64,000 bases of DNA from Pantoea sp. At-9b. GTDB lineage: Bacteria > Pseudomonadota > Gammaproteobacteria > Enterobacterales > Enterobacteriaceae. Of the stretch, positions 1 to 9,394 are shown piece after piece; position 1 is the stretch's first letter; each line of letters begins with the position of its first letter. The DNA lies in the NCBI RefSeq assembly GCF_000175935.2, contig NC_014837.1:1116001-1180000 (forward strand). Reading direction: 5' to 3'. The notes beneath the pieces are model-generated. The model saw only the letters and a program-made list of their open reading frames with translations. It was not told where the DNA came from and did no database searches. Both the position numbers and the translations under genes were made by a program.

Positions 1-1
1 C

Positions 2-247
2 AACGAAATGAGCACCCAGATGGCGAAACTGTTCGCCGCAGCGGGTCAGGACGTGCCGGACGTGAAGTACATCTTTGAGCTGAACCCGGATCATACGTTG
101 GTAAAACGTGTGGCGGATACCCAGGATGAAAGCCGTTTTGGTGAGTGGATTGAGCTGCTGCTCGACCAGGCGTTACTGGCGGAGCGTGGCACGCTGGACG
201 ATCCCAACCAGTTTATTCGTCGTATGAATCAGTTGTTAACTGCCTAA
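2..247 (+). CDS. htpG: HtpG (Hsp90) chaperone, C-terminal end only
   Basis: This is the last 81 codons of the cytosolic Hsp90-family chaperone; the gene begins before the window. The visible residues ([16 protein letters not shown], then FELNPDH and ending FIRRMNQLL) match the C-terminal dimerisation domain of E. coli HtpG almost residue for residue. A strong hairpin terminator follows the stop codon. In E. coli the next gene is adk; here about 4 kb of accessory sequence separates them. Confidence 0.95.
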   Translation, partial: NEMSTQMAKLFAAAGQDVPDVKYIFELNPDHTLVKRVADTQDESRFGEWIELLLDQALLAERGTLDDPNQFIRRMNQLLTA

Positions 248-254
248 AGAGCAC

Positions 255-281
255 AAGGGCGACCAGCAGGTCGCCCTTTAT
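255..281 (+). terminator. htpG intrinsic terminator
   Basis: A perfect 10-bp stem (AAGGGCGACC / GGTCGCCCTT) with a 4-nt AGCA loop starts 7 nt after the htpG stop and ends in a short T-rich tract. Because the stem begins with A residues and ends with T residues it could also work for the convergent NACHT gene ending at 326. Confidence 0.85.
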
Positions 282-325
282 TGCTCAGATCACCGCAAGT
301 TTAGCGCTCCCCCGCTTGCCAAAAC

Positions 326-2194
326 TTAAAGTTTGATCTTCATACCGCGTGATAACGCTTGTTTCTTTTCGCGAAGTCTTGCTTTCGTTGGTAAATACAC
401 ACCATGATAATATCGATAGATTTCACTGCTGATGGAAAAGACTAATTCATCCCAATATTCTGATTGATAGAACAGCTCAGACAGAGCAATGTTGTACTGA
501 TCCTTATTGGGATCGTCAGCAGGTGTTTTCTCATGCAGTGTTGTTCTGTATTTATAGAGATTATCGGGATGGATGCTTTCTTCCAGTATGTTATTGATGA
601 CAGTGTCGGTATGTAGTCCGACATCTCTGGGTTTTCCGGACATAACGGTAAGCGTGTGAAGTGATGTCTGTATGTCTGGCATAGTACTGGCAACAATCTC
701 GTTGCTAAATCCATTGGCGAATTTTGTGATTTCATAGAGCGCATCGTCGTACTTAAGCGACTGCAATATGTATTCAGCGAGTTCTTCGTCGTTCTTGTTT
801 GCTAGTGAAATAAAACCTGTCTTCTCGAACCGCTCTGTCATGATTTTTCGGCGAAACCATTCTTCATCAATATGAAATAAGAAAAAGAGGACGTTGTCAT
901 ACTCAATGCCCGTGTCCAGTTTATCGGAAAAATAGTCATAATATTTATCTTTATAATCTTCAGGCAATTTTGTGACAGCATAAGCAGCATGGTATTCTTG
1001 CAATGATTTGTGCAAAAAGACATAGCGATTAAAACCATCGGGTTGTATCAGGCAGGTGATGCTAATGATGTCATGCAAAAAGCTATCGCACTCTTGCTCA
1101 TCAAGAGCGGCAGTATCCAGCGCACGGGCAGCGTAAGCGTGGAGGTTTTCCTCGTTGAACTCATAGACTTCATCTTCCATGGCAAACAAACACATTGCTG
1201 AAAAACACCATTGAATTTCGTCTGTTTGTAATTTACAGCGGCGTTGTCTGGACCAGGCCTTGAGACGGTCATGCTTGTGATACAAGGTAGTAAACAACAG
1301 GCGATAAAAATCCACGGCGGTTCGTGGTAGTTCATCCCAGTAATGATAACAGGCATGTAACAGGGTCAGCAGGATAGGACTCACCAGCGTATTCGCTAGC
1401 CCAGAATTTGTTCTGAGAAGCTGGGATAATTCGTTGAAATCATCGGGCGTGGCGAGTTTTTTAAGTATGCCGTATCTGTCCTTATCAGTAAGGGATTTGA
1501 CAAAAACATTGGTGATGCCAGCTTCACTGCATATCTCGGTATCGGGGCGACTGGTGACAATGACAGGGCAGCGATATTTATTATTAATTTCAAAAATAGA
1601 TCGGATAAAAGCAGAGCGCAGGTTATCTTTAATTTCATCAAAGCCGTCCAGTAAAACGATGATTTTTCCTGACGACAAGAGTTGCTCTAACGCATCTTGG
1701 TTAAGATCGAATCCTAATATGTTTAATTGAGCGTGAATATATTCCAGGACGTTACCGTCCTCAATGCGGCGTAATTCCAGAAAGAAAGGCAATCGGTGAT
1801 GCTTTCTGATCTCTTCAAGAAACAGTTTACGCAGAATGGTACTTTTGCCTTGTCCGGCAATCCCAATAATATTGACGATGTTCTGGGAGATTATCTGTGC
1901 GCCATCACTGACAATCAGTTCGGTCTTTTCCGGCCTGTTTTCAATGGTGAGCGGATAATAAATATCTTCAAGCAAAACGTCATAATCGGGATTATGCAGA
2001 GTGCGCATACGCAGAGCAGCATAGGCATGCTTTTCCAGATAGGCTTGCTGAATGTGGGGTGATTGCATTTGGCTGAGAAGTTTCTTGCCTGCTTTTCGGG
2101 TTGGGATCCAGTCAACCTTCAGCAACTTTTCAACCATGACTTTTGTCGCTTCACCAACACCACTATTCAGTAGCTGGGCAATGAGTGCATCCAT
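326..2194 (-). CDS. NACHT-type STAND NTPase, probable defence protein
   Basis: A 622-residue NTPase of the NACHT class. Seen: about 100 N-terminal residues of no recognised fold, Walker A GIAGQGKST (111-119), Walker B IIVLLDGFDE (178-187), a TSRPD motif (214-218), then a helical region (KSLQEYHAAY near 415) and a C-terminal domain without visible repeats. Known: bacterial NACHT proteins are NLR-related and several protect against phages, with the C-terminus as sensor. Inferred: an antiviral or abortive-infection sensor. It is a single gene, AT-richer than its neighbours, lying in an insert between htpG and adk. The start has a GAGGA ribosome site 6 nt upstream. It lies 65 nt downstream of a LysR gene on the same strand, so co-transcription is possible. 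No effector domain is recognisable. Confidence 0.8.
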   Translation of the reverse strand: MDALIAQLLNSGVGEATKVMVEKLLKVDWIPTRKAGKKLLSQMQSPHIQQAYLEKHAYAALRMRTLHNPDYDVLLEDIYYPLTIENRPEKTELIVSDGAQIISQNIVNIIGIAGQGKSTILRKLFLEEIRKHHRLPFFLELRRIEDGNVLEYIHAQLNILGFDLNQDALEQLLSSGKIIVLLDGFDEIKDNLRSAFIRSIFEINNKYRCPVIVTSRPDTEICSEAGITNVFVKSLTDKDRYGILKKLATPDDFNELSQLLRTNSGLANTLVSPILLTLLHACYHYWDELPRTAVDFYRLLFTTLYHKHDRLKAWSRQRRCKLQTDEIQWCFSAMCLFAMEDEVYEFNEENLHAYAARALDTAALDEQECDSFLHDIISITCLIQPDGFNRYVFLHKSLQEYHAAYAVTKLPEDYKDKYYDYFSDKLDTGIEYDNVLFFLFHIDEEWFRRKIMTERFEKTGFISLANKNDEELAEYILQSLKYDDALYEITKFANGFSNEIVASTMPDIQTSLHTLTVMSGKPRDVGLHTDTVINNILEESIHPDNLYKYRTTLHEKTPADDPNKDQYNIALSELFYQSEYWDELVFSISSEIYRYYHGVYLPTKARLREKKQALSRGMKIKL

Positions 2195-2224
2195 AACGTA
2201 TCCTCATACCATTCACGTTTTACG

Positions 2225-2253
2225 TTTATGTAATAAGTATCTTATTGTGGCAA
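2225..2253 (-). promoter_or_regulatory. candidate promoter for the NACHT gene
   Basis: On the minus strand TTGCCA (2253-2248) and CATAAA (2230-2225) are separated by 17 bp, a sigma-70-like arrangement about 30 nt before the NACHT start codon. It would allow expression independent of the upstream LysR gene. The -10 element matches only 4 of 6 consensus bases. Confidence 0.35.
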
Positions 2254-2259
2254 TAGGGA

Positions 2260-3135
2260 TCAGTGGTGCGCCTCATCCCTTAACCAATCACGGAACAGGG
2301 TAATCTCGGCATCATGCTGACGTGACGCCTTGGTCATCATCCAGGTAGCGCGATCTACGCGGACAAAGCCAAGTGGGGCAATCAGCGTACCGTCGTGTAA
2401 CTCCTGCCGTACCAGCAAACGCGGTGCCATAATCACCCCCAGCCCATTTCTGGCGGCCTGGATACCCAGCGTCAGATTATCGAAATGTTTTCCGACCCAG
2501 AAATTCCCGCGCGTACCGCTGGTTTTCGCCCATTCCGCCCAGGCGTGGAGCCGGGTGTCGGCATGCAACAGCGGCAACGCGGCCAGATCCTGTTCATTCT
2601 GAAAACGCGCGGCAAATTGCGGTGCGCACAGTGGGCCCACGTAATCATCGCTGACCAGCGTGGCATCGATGTCTTCATCCGGCGTTTGTTCATAGCTATG
2701 AATCAGCACATCGGTGTGTTCGCTGCGCAGTTGATCGATCTCCACCAGCTGCTGGAACTGGATCTCAATATCGGGATAGCGCAGATAAAAGCTGCCAATA
2801 CGTGGAATCAGCCATTGGGAAAGAAAACTCGGCGCGCAGGAGACGCTGAGGTGGTGACGCATGCCCGTGCGAATACTTTCGCAGGTGGTGGACAGTTCGC
2901 TAAAAGCCTTCTGACAACTGACCAGTAATCGCTCACCATGTGAGGTTAATTTGACACGTCCATTTGTACGGACAAACAGAGGCTTACCCATCCAGCTTTC
3001 CAGCTGTCGTACCTGATGGCTAATGGCGCTGTGGGTCACATGCAAACGTTCAGCGGCTACGCTAAAACTGCTGTGTAGTGCCGCCTGGTGGAAATAATGC
3101 AGTGCACGTAACGAAGGTAGCCCGGTCATACTCAT
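2260..3135 (-). CDS. LysR-family regulator, GcvA-like
   Basis: A 291-residue LysR-type transcription factor. The N-terminus (LPSLRALHYFHQAA, then the helix-turn-helix AAERLHVTHSAISHQVRQLE) has the pattern of the GcvA/AmpR branch; residues 90-290 form the periplasmic-binding-like effector domain. It is divergent from the unrecognised gene at 3327, with a 191-bp shared spacer, the usual layout when a LysR protein controls its neighbour. Two ATG codons (3135 and 3129) could serve as start. The ligand is unknown. It belongs to the accessory block between htpG and adk. Confidence 0.85.
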   Translation of the reverse strand: MSMTGLPSLRALHYFHQAALHSSFSVAAERLHVTHSAISHQVRQLESWMGKPLFVRTNGRVKLTSHGERLLVSCQKAFSELSTTCESIRTGMRHHLSVSCAPSFLSQWLIPRIGSFYLRYPDIEIQFQQLVEIDQLRSEHTDVLIHSYEQTPDEDIDATLVSDDYVGPLCAPQFAARFQNEQDLAALPLLHADTRLHAWAEWAKTSGTRGNFWVGKHFDNLTLGIQAARNGLGVIMAPRLLVRQELHDGTLIAPLGFVRVDRATWMMTKASRQHDAEITLFRDWLRDEAHH

Positions 3136-3326
3136 CCCCTGTGTAAAAACCTAACAGGGATTGTCAGTTTATATCATTTTAAAGTCCAGCCGCATTGCCC
3201 TAACCTTTCCCCCTGATTCTGGCGGGTTGACTGGCAGGCGCCTCTGTGTTTACGCCGGTAATTTCCGCCACGGACCTGCTCCTCATCCGCCATCACACAG
3301 CACAATAAACAGAGAATAATCACGCG

Positions 3327-4217
3327 ATGGCTTCACAGAATGCTTCTGCCAGGGCGGCGGCGCGCGATCAGCTTCGCGGCCTGCTTTCCCGCCATTACCG
3401 GCTTGAACAGTATGATCTGTTCTTTGCTCCTTCATTGCATATTGCGCGGGTACTGCTTTCCCAATTGTTTTTACGTCAGGAACAGGCACGCAACCAGACA
3501 CGCTATGCTTCTCAATACCCCGTGAGTGAATTAAGTATCTTACCGGCGGTGCCAGTGATGGCGGGGAATATATCGCTGATTGAACACGTTGATGTGTTTC
3601 GTGGTCGCGTGCGCGCGCTGCCTGAATGCCAGAGTCAGGGCGTCACCGATGCCTCCGAGTCTTTTGCCACGCTACTGCACCGGCGTCTGATTAACGAGGC
3701 ACGGTTGTTTGTTACGCGGCTCGACCATCACGCGCAACTGGGCACCGATTTGGTTCTGATCGCGTTGCGTACCCATGATTTCAGCACCCTGGTCCGCAGT
3801 GAATTACGGCTGTTTGAACAGGGACTGGCGCTGGGTGACGCGCCGGAGCAGGCACTGGCACAGATGGCCGCCGCGCAATGGCGGCCATACAATATCGCCA
3901 GTGTCGACACGATTACCCTCGAAGCGCCGTTTTCGCTGCAATCCCTCCAACAGCCGGGTTTGTCATTCGCGTTGCTGCCGATGATGCCGGGCAAGCTGCC
4001 AGACACGCCGCCGCCCGATCTCCATCTGTGGCCGGAGCAGGGACGGGCGCTGTTGCGTGCCAATGTGCGTGGCAGTGCCAATAAAAGCCAGAATATGACG
4101 GCAAAGCTGGCGAAGCGGCTGCGCGAGCTGTTGAACAGCGGTCGCAATTCTGAAAATGGGGAAAAATCCCGCGTCGGGCTGGTATCGGTGGCAAAAGGCA
4201 GTAAAGTAGGACATTAG
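3327..4217 (+). CDS. unrecognised 296-residue protein divergent from LysR gene
   Basis: I do not recognise this soluble protein with confidence. It has no signal peptide or membrane segment. The N-terminus is basic and Ala-rich; the middle holds conserved-looking stretches (YDLFFAPSLHIARVLLSQLF, then LLHRRLINEARLFVTRLDHH and LVLIALRTHDFSTL); the last 50 residues are Lys/Arg/Asn-rich and probably disordered. Divergent placement from the GcvA-like regulator suggests it is that regulator's target. There is no strong ribosome site before the ATG at 3327, so the start is uncertain; an internal start is possible. It ends about 100 bp before adk. Confidence 0.65.
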   Translation: MASQNASARAAARDQLRGLLSRHYRLEQYDLFFAPSLHIARVLLSQLFLRQEQARNQTRYASQYPVSELSILPAVPVMAGNISLIEHVDVFRGRVRALPECQSQGVTDASESFATLLHRRLINEARLFVTRLDHHAQLGTDLVLIALRTHDFSTLVRSELRLFEQGLALGDAPEQALAQMAAAQWRPYNIASVDTITLEAPFSLQSLQQPGLSFALLPMMPGKLPDTPPPDLHLWPEQGRALLRANVRGSANKSQNMTAKLAKRLRELLNSGRNSENGEKSRVGLVSVAKGSKVGH

Positions 4218-4258
4218 CCGTAACCGTGGCCCCTTTCCTTGTGGTGGACGGGGCATAG

Positions 4259-4960
<702 letters not shown>

Positions 4961-4969
4961 GTCAGATCA

Positions 4970-4991
4970 GGGTCGGTTTACCGGCCCTTTT
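4970..4991 (+). terminator. adk intrinsic terminator
   Basis: Stem GGGTCGG / CCGGCCC (one G-T pair) with a TTTA loop, followed by TTTT, starts 9 nt after the adk stop. Confidence 0.8.
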
Positions 4992-5074
4992 GCAGCAATT
5001 GCTTTCCCCTCCCGCTTTTTCCGCTACAATTTCCCACGATTTTGACCCATTCGTTTCGACAGCAAGGAAATACA

Positions 5075-6034
5075 ATGAGGCAAGAAAAGCCCGGGGTTTT
5101 ACTGGTTAATTTAGGCACACCAGATGCACCCACTACACCAGCGGTTAAACGTTACCTGAAACAGTTCCTCGGCGACCCGCGTGTGGTCGATACGCCGCGC
5201 TGGTTGTGGTGGCCGATACTCAACTTTGCCATCCTCCCGTTCCGCTCGCCGCGTGTATCCAAGCTCTACGCATCCGTCTGGATGGAAGAAGGCTCACCGC
5301 TGATGGTGTTCAGTAAACGGCAGCGTGATGCGCTGGCGCAGCAGATCGATATGCCGGTGGAGTTAGGCATGAGCTACGGTCAGCCCAGTCTGGAAGGGGC
5401 GGTTGAGCGCCTGCTGGCACAAGGCGTCACTAAATTGATCGTGTTGCCGCTCTATCCGCAATTCTCTTGCTCAACGGTGGCGGCCGTATGGGACGGTCTG
5501 GCGGCCAGCTTCAAACCGCTGCGCTCCTTGCCGGACGTGGCTTTTATTCGTGACTATGCCGAACACCCGGCGTATATCGCTGCCCTGAAGGCGTCGGTCG
5601 AACGCTCCTTCGCACAGCATGGCGAACCGGATCTGCTGGTGTTGTCCTATCACGGTATTCCCCAGCGCTTTGCCGACGAAGGTGATGACTATCCATTGCG
5701 CTGCAAAGATACCACCGCTGCACTGGCCGCCGCCCTCGGCATCGCGCCTCACAAGATCATGATGACCTTCCAGTCGCGCTTTGGCCGTGAGCCTTGGTTG
5801 ACGCCGTACACGGATGAAACCATGCAGGGATTGCCCGCCAAAGGTATCAAGCATGTGCAGGTGATGAGTCCGGGCTTTGCCGCCGACTGCCTCGAAACGC
5901 TGGAAGAGATCAGTGAACAGAACCGTGAGTTCTTCCTGCACGCGGGTGGTGAGAAGTTTGAATATATTCCTGCGCTGAACGCGGATGACGAGCACATCGC
6001 CATGATGGTGCAACTGGTCAACGCACGCCGTTAA
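5075..6034 (+). CDS. hemH: ferrochelatase
   Basis: Inserts ferrous iron into protoporphyrin IX, the last step of protoheme synthesis. The 319 residues match the enterobacterial family length. Visible landmarks are [14 protein letters not shown] at the N-terminus, [10 protein letters not shown] with the metal-handling His at about 193, and [12 protein letters not shown] with the acidic metal-path residues. The ATG at 5075 follows an AAGGA site at 5064; the longer reading from 5042 has no such support. It lies between adk and gsk as in E. coli, although the esterase gene aes usually found next to it is absent. Confidence 0.96.
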   Translation: MRQEKPGVLLVNLGTPDAPTTPAVKRYLKQFLGDPRVVDTPRWLWWPILNFAILPFRSPRVSKLYASVWMEEGSPLMVFSKRQRDALAQQIDMPVELGMSYGQPSLEGAVERLLAQGVTKLIVLPLYPQFSCSTVAAVWDGLAASFKPLRSLPDVAFIRDYAEHPAYIAALKASVERSFAQHGEPDLLVLSYHGIPQRFADEGDDYPLRCKDTTAALAAALGIAPHKIMMTFQSRFGREPWLTPYTDETMQGLPAKGIKHVQVMSPGFAADCLETLEEISEQNREFFLHAGGEKFEYIPALNADDEHIAMMVQLVNARR

Positions 6035-6040
6035 GGGAGT

Positions 6041-6075
6041 GGCAGAGAATGTGATATCATTCTCTGCCTGATTTT
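6041..6075 (+). terminator. hemH intrinsic terminator
   Basis: Perfect 11-bp inverted repeat (GGCAGAGAATG / CATTCTCTGCC) with a 6-nt loop, 7 nt after the hemH stop, followed by TGATTTT. It ends 17 nt before the gsk start, so it may also fold in the gsk leader. Confidence 0.75.
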
Positions 6076-6091
6076 CCAGACGGCATCCTCC

Positions 6092-7393
6092 ATGAAATTT
6101 CCCGGCAAACGTAAATCCAAACACTATTTCCCCGTTAGCGCGCGCGATCCGCTGTTGCAGGCTACGCCGCAAGAGCAGGAGGAGGGCAGCTGGGTCGTCG
6201 GTATTGATCAGACGCTGGTGGATATTGAAGCCAAAGTCGATGAGGACTTTCTGCAACGTTACGGCCTGAGTGCGGGTCATTCGTTGGTGATTGATGACGC
6301 CACGGCGGAAGCACTGTACCGCGAACTGATGCGTGATGAGTTGATTAGCCACCAGTTTGCTGGCGGTACCATCGGCAACACGCTGCATAACTATTCGGTG
6401 TTGGCCGATGATCGTTCGGTGCTGCTGGGGGTGATGTGCAACAGCATCCAGATCGGCAGCTACGCCTACCGTTACCTGTGCAACACCTCCAGCCGGATGG
6501 ATCTCAACTATTTACAGGGCGTTGATGGCGCAATTGGTCGCTGTTTCACCCTGATTGGTGAGCAGGGCGAGCGCACCTTCGCCATCAGTCCCGGTCTGAT
6601 GAACCAGCTTCAGGCCGACAGTATCCCGGAAGAGGTGATTGCCGGTGCCTCTGCGCTGGTACTGACCTCCTATTTAGTGCGTTGTCAGCCGGGTGAACCG
6701 ATGCCGGAAGCCACGCTGCGCGCGATTGCGTTCGCCAAAAAACATAATGTGCCAGTGGTGTTAACGCTGGGCACCAAATACGTTATTCAGGATAACCCGC
6801 AGTTCTGGCGTGATTTTCTGCGCGACCATGTCTCGATCGTGGCGATGAATGAAGAGGAAGCCCTGGCCCTGACCGGTGAGGCGGACCCGCTGTTGGCCGC
6901 CAATATGGCGCTGGACTGGGTCGATTTGGTGCTGTGTACTGCCGGGCCAACCGGGTTGTATATGGCGGGCTTTACCGAGGACGAATTTAAGCGCAAAACC
7001 AACCATCCGTTGCTGCCGGGCGCGATTGCGGAATTCAACCAATATGAGTTCAGCCGCGCCATGCGTCAGCAGGACTGCCAACAGCCGCTGCGTATCTTCT
7101 CCCATATCGCGCCTTATATGGGCGGACCCGAGAAGATTATGAACACCAACGGCGCGGGCGATGCGGCCTTAGCTGCGCTGTTACACGATATCACCGCGAA
7201 TAATTTCCACCGCCAGAAAGTCCCGAACTCCAGCAAGCATGCACGCGGCTATCTGACATATTCCTCCCTGGCGCAGGTGTGTAAATATGCCAACCGTGTC
7301 AGCTATCAGGTGTTGAATCAGCACTCCCCACGTCTGACGCGCGGTTTGCCGGAGCGTGAGGACAGCCTCGAAGAGTCGTACTGGGACAGGTAA
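6092..7393 (+). CDS. gsk: inosine-guanosine kinase
   Basis: Phosphorylates guanosine and inosine to GMP and IMP for purine salvage. The 433-residue protein starts MKFPGKRKSKHYFPV like E. coli Gsk and carries PfkB/ribokinase features: a substrate-side segment around SYAYRYLCNTSSRMD and the C-terminal anion-hole motif NTNGAGDAALAALLHD holding the catalytic Asp. It is convergent with ybaL, with a palindromic repeat in the gap. Confidence 0.95.
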   Translation: MKFPGKRKSKHYFPVSARDPLLQATPQEQEEGSWVVGIDQTLVDIEAKVDEDFLQRYGLSAGHSLVIDDATAEALYRELMRDELISHQFAGGTIGNTLHNYSVLADDRSVLLGVMCNSIQIGSYAYRYLCNTSSRMDLNYLQGVDGAIGRCFTLIGEQGERTFAISPGLMNQLQADSIPEEVIAGASALVLTSYLVRCQPGEPMPEATLRAIAFAKKHNVPVVLTLGTKYVIQDNPQFWRDFLRDHVSIVAMNEEEALALTGEADPLLAANMALDWVDLVLCTAGPTGLYMAGFTEDEFKRKTNHPLLPGAIAEFNQYEFSRAMRQQDCQQPLRIFSHIAPYMGGPEKIMNTNGAGDAALAALLHDITANNFHRQKVPNSSKHARGYLTYSSLAQVCKYANRVSYQVLNQHSPRLTRGLPEREDSLEESYWDR

Positions 7394-7404
7394 ATATATA
7401 ATAT

Positions 7405-7476
7405 GTAGCGGCGCGATTTATCGCGCAATTTCGTGCGCGTTGCAGGAAAAACCCGCGCGATAAATCGCGCCGCTAC
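7405..7476. repeat. REP-like palindrome pair, gsk/ybaL junction
   Basis: Two 22-nt arms in inverted orientation (7405-7426, beginning GTAGCGGCGCGATTTATCGC, and its exact complement at 7455-7476) enclose 28 nt. Each arm also holds an inner palindrome (GCGCGAT..ATCGCGC type). The same element recurs at 12524, 30001 and, shortened or half, at 55521 and 60071. It lies between convergent genes and may act as a two-way terminator or transcript stabiliser. Confidence 0.85.
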
Positions 7477-7485
7477 GGCGTTAAA

Positions 7486-9174
7486 TCAAATCGGGCATTC
7501 ACGGACAATTGGCTTCTGCGCGATCTCTTCCTCCAGCATACGCAGCATACTGTTGGCGATCTCACGTTCGCCCATCACTACGCGATTGGCACCCCGTTCA
7601 AGAATGTATTCCACTTCATCGTCGTAATGGGCGCGGGCGATGATCTCAATATTGTCGCGCTTCTCACGCGCTGCGGTGACAACCTCACCGGCTTCATAGC
7701 CATTAGGAATGGTCAGCAGCAGCCAGCGCGCGCAGTCCAGACGTGCCAGCTCCATGGTATCGCTACGGGCGGCATTGCCTAGCACTGCTTTGATGCCCTG
7801 CTCGCGTAAGGCTTCCACCCGGGGACGTGAAGTTTCCACCACCACCAACGGGACATCGGCTTCCAGCAATTTTTGCCCCAGCAGGCTGCCGACACGGCCA
7901 TAGCCCACAATCACGGCATGATCGCAGATATCCACCGGGATCTGCTTCTCTTCCTCAATCGCCTCTTCCAGCGTCTGTTCTTCCATGGTCTCGGTTTTGT
8001 CGAGATAACGTTCCAGCAGGGTGAAGAGGATCGGGTTGAGCATAATCGACAGGATGGCGGCAGCCAGCACCAGATTGCGCCCCTCCTGGCTCAGTAAGCC
8101 GAGAGAAATGCCGAGACCGGCCAGAATGAAGGCAAACTCGCCAATCTGCGCCAGGCTAACGGAAATGGTCAGGGCGGTACGACGTGAGTGGCCCAGCAGT
8201 GTCACCAGTAACCAGGCGGCGACCGATTTGCCCACCACGATAATCACCAGCGCACCTAATACGGCTAACGGCTGGTTGACCAAAATCATCGGGTCGAACA
8301 GCATGCCGACGGAAACGAAGAACAGCACGGCAAACGCATCGCGCAGCGGCAGGGTATCGTGCGCCGCACGGTGGCTTAATTCAGATTCGTTCAGCACCAT
8401 ACCGGCGAAGAATGCACCGAGGGCAAAGGAGACATCAAAGAATTCTACCGCACCAAACGCAATGCCCAGCGCCAGTGCCAGCACCGCCAGGGTAAACAAC
8501 TCGCGCGAACCGGTGGCGGCGCTTTTCGCCAGAATCCACGGCACCGCACGGCGGCCCACGACCATCATCAGCACCATAAAGGCGACAACTTTACCGATAG
8601 TCAGCAGCAGATCCCATGCCAGCAGAGTGGGGCTGGCATTGCCCTGTTCCAGCATGCCGGCAATCGCGGGCAGCAGCACCAACGTCAACACCATGACCAG
8701 GTCTTCGACAATCAGCCAGCCGATTGCGATTTGTCCGCGCTGGCTGTCAATCAGCTGACGTTCCTCCAGCGCGCGCAGTAACACCACGGTACTGGCGGTG
8801 GAGAGACACAAGCCAAACACCAGACCGGTCATCATCGACCAGCCTAATGCCCACGACAGCCCCATTCCCAGCAAGGTTGCCACCGCGATTTGCGCGACAG
8901 CGCCAGGAATGGCGACCGACTTTACCGACATCAAATCTTTCAGCGAAAAATGCAGCCCAACGCCGAACATCAGCAGAATCACGCCTAATTCGGCTAATTC
9001 AGGGGCCAGATTGGTATCGGCGACAAAACCGGGGGTAAAGGGACCGGCCAACACACCGGCCAGCAAATAACCGACCAGCGGTGAAATGCGCAGGCGATTT
9101 GCCAGCATACCAAGGAGAAATGCCAGGACCAGTGCCCCGACGATGGTGGTGATCAACGGTGTGGTGTGATGCAT
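7486..9174 (-). CDS. ybaL: YbaL, CPA2-family cation:proton antiporter
   Basis: Inner-membrane transporter of the KefB/RosB branch of CPA2 with a cytosolic NAD-binding domain. Residues 1-390 contain about 12 hydrophobic segments; residues 415-545 form a TrkA-N Rossmann domain (HAVIVGYGRVGSLLGQKLL, glycine-rich loop). It follows E. coli YbaL closely throughout. The start at 9174 gives MHHTTPLITTIVG as in E. coli and has AGGAG 8 nt upstream; the 13 extra codons upstream are not supported. The transported ion is not established by sequence. Confidence 0.93.
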   Translation of the reverse strand: MHHTTPLITTIVGALVLAFLLGMLANRLRISPLVGYLLAGVLAGPFTPGFVADTNLAPELAELGVILLMFGVGLHFSLKDLMSVKSVAIPGAVAQIAVATLLGMGLSWALGWSMMTGLVFGLCLSTASTVVLLRALEERQLIDSQRGQIAIGWLIVEDLVMVLTLVLLPAIAGMLEQGNASPTLLAWDLLLTIGKVVAFMVLMMVVGRRAVPWILAKSAATGSRELFTLAVLALALGIAFGAVEFFDVSFALGAFFAGMVLNESELSHRAAHDTLPLRDAFAVLFFVSVGMLFDPMILVNQPLAVLGALVIIVVGKSVAAWLLVTLLGHSRRTALTISVSLAQIGEFAFILAGLGISLGLLSQEGRNLVLAAAILSIMLNPILFTLLERYLDKTETMEEQTLEEAIEEEKQIPVDICDHAVIVGYGRVGSLLGQKLLEADVPLVVVETSRPRVEALREQGIKAVLGNAARSDTMELARLDCARWLLLTIPNGYEAGEVVTAAREKRDNIEIIARAHYDDEVEYILERGANRVVMGEREIANSMLRMLEEEIAQKPIVRECPI

Positions 9175-9394
9175 GCCTGTCTCCTTGTGTGCAAATGTAT
9201 CCGCTTGTAACAACCTAGTTTACTGCACAATCGCTAACCGCGTTTAAACATTTGAGCGGGATAAGCAGAAAAAATTGAAAAAAAGAGAGAAAAATGCAAC
9301 CGAAGCGTCATTTTCTTCAGTTATCTCATCATATCGGCAGGATTCATGCTGAATAAAGGGGGGCAGGGAAAAATAATTACCCCCCGAAACAGGC

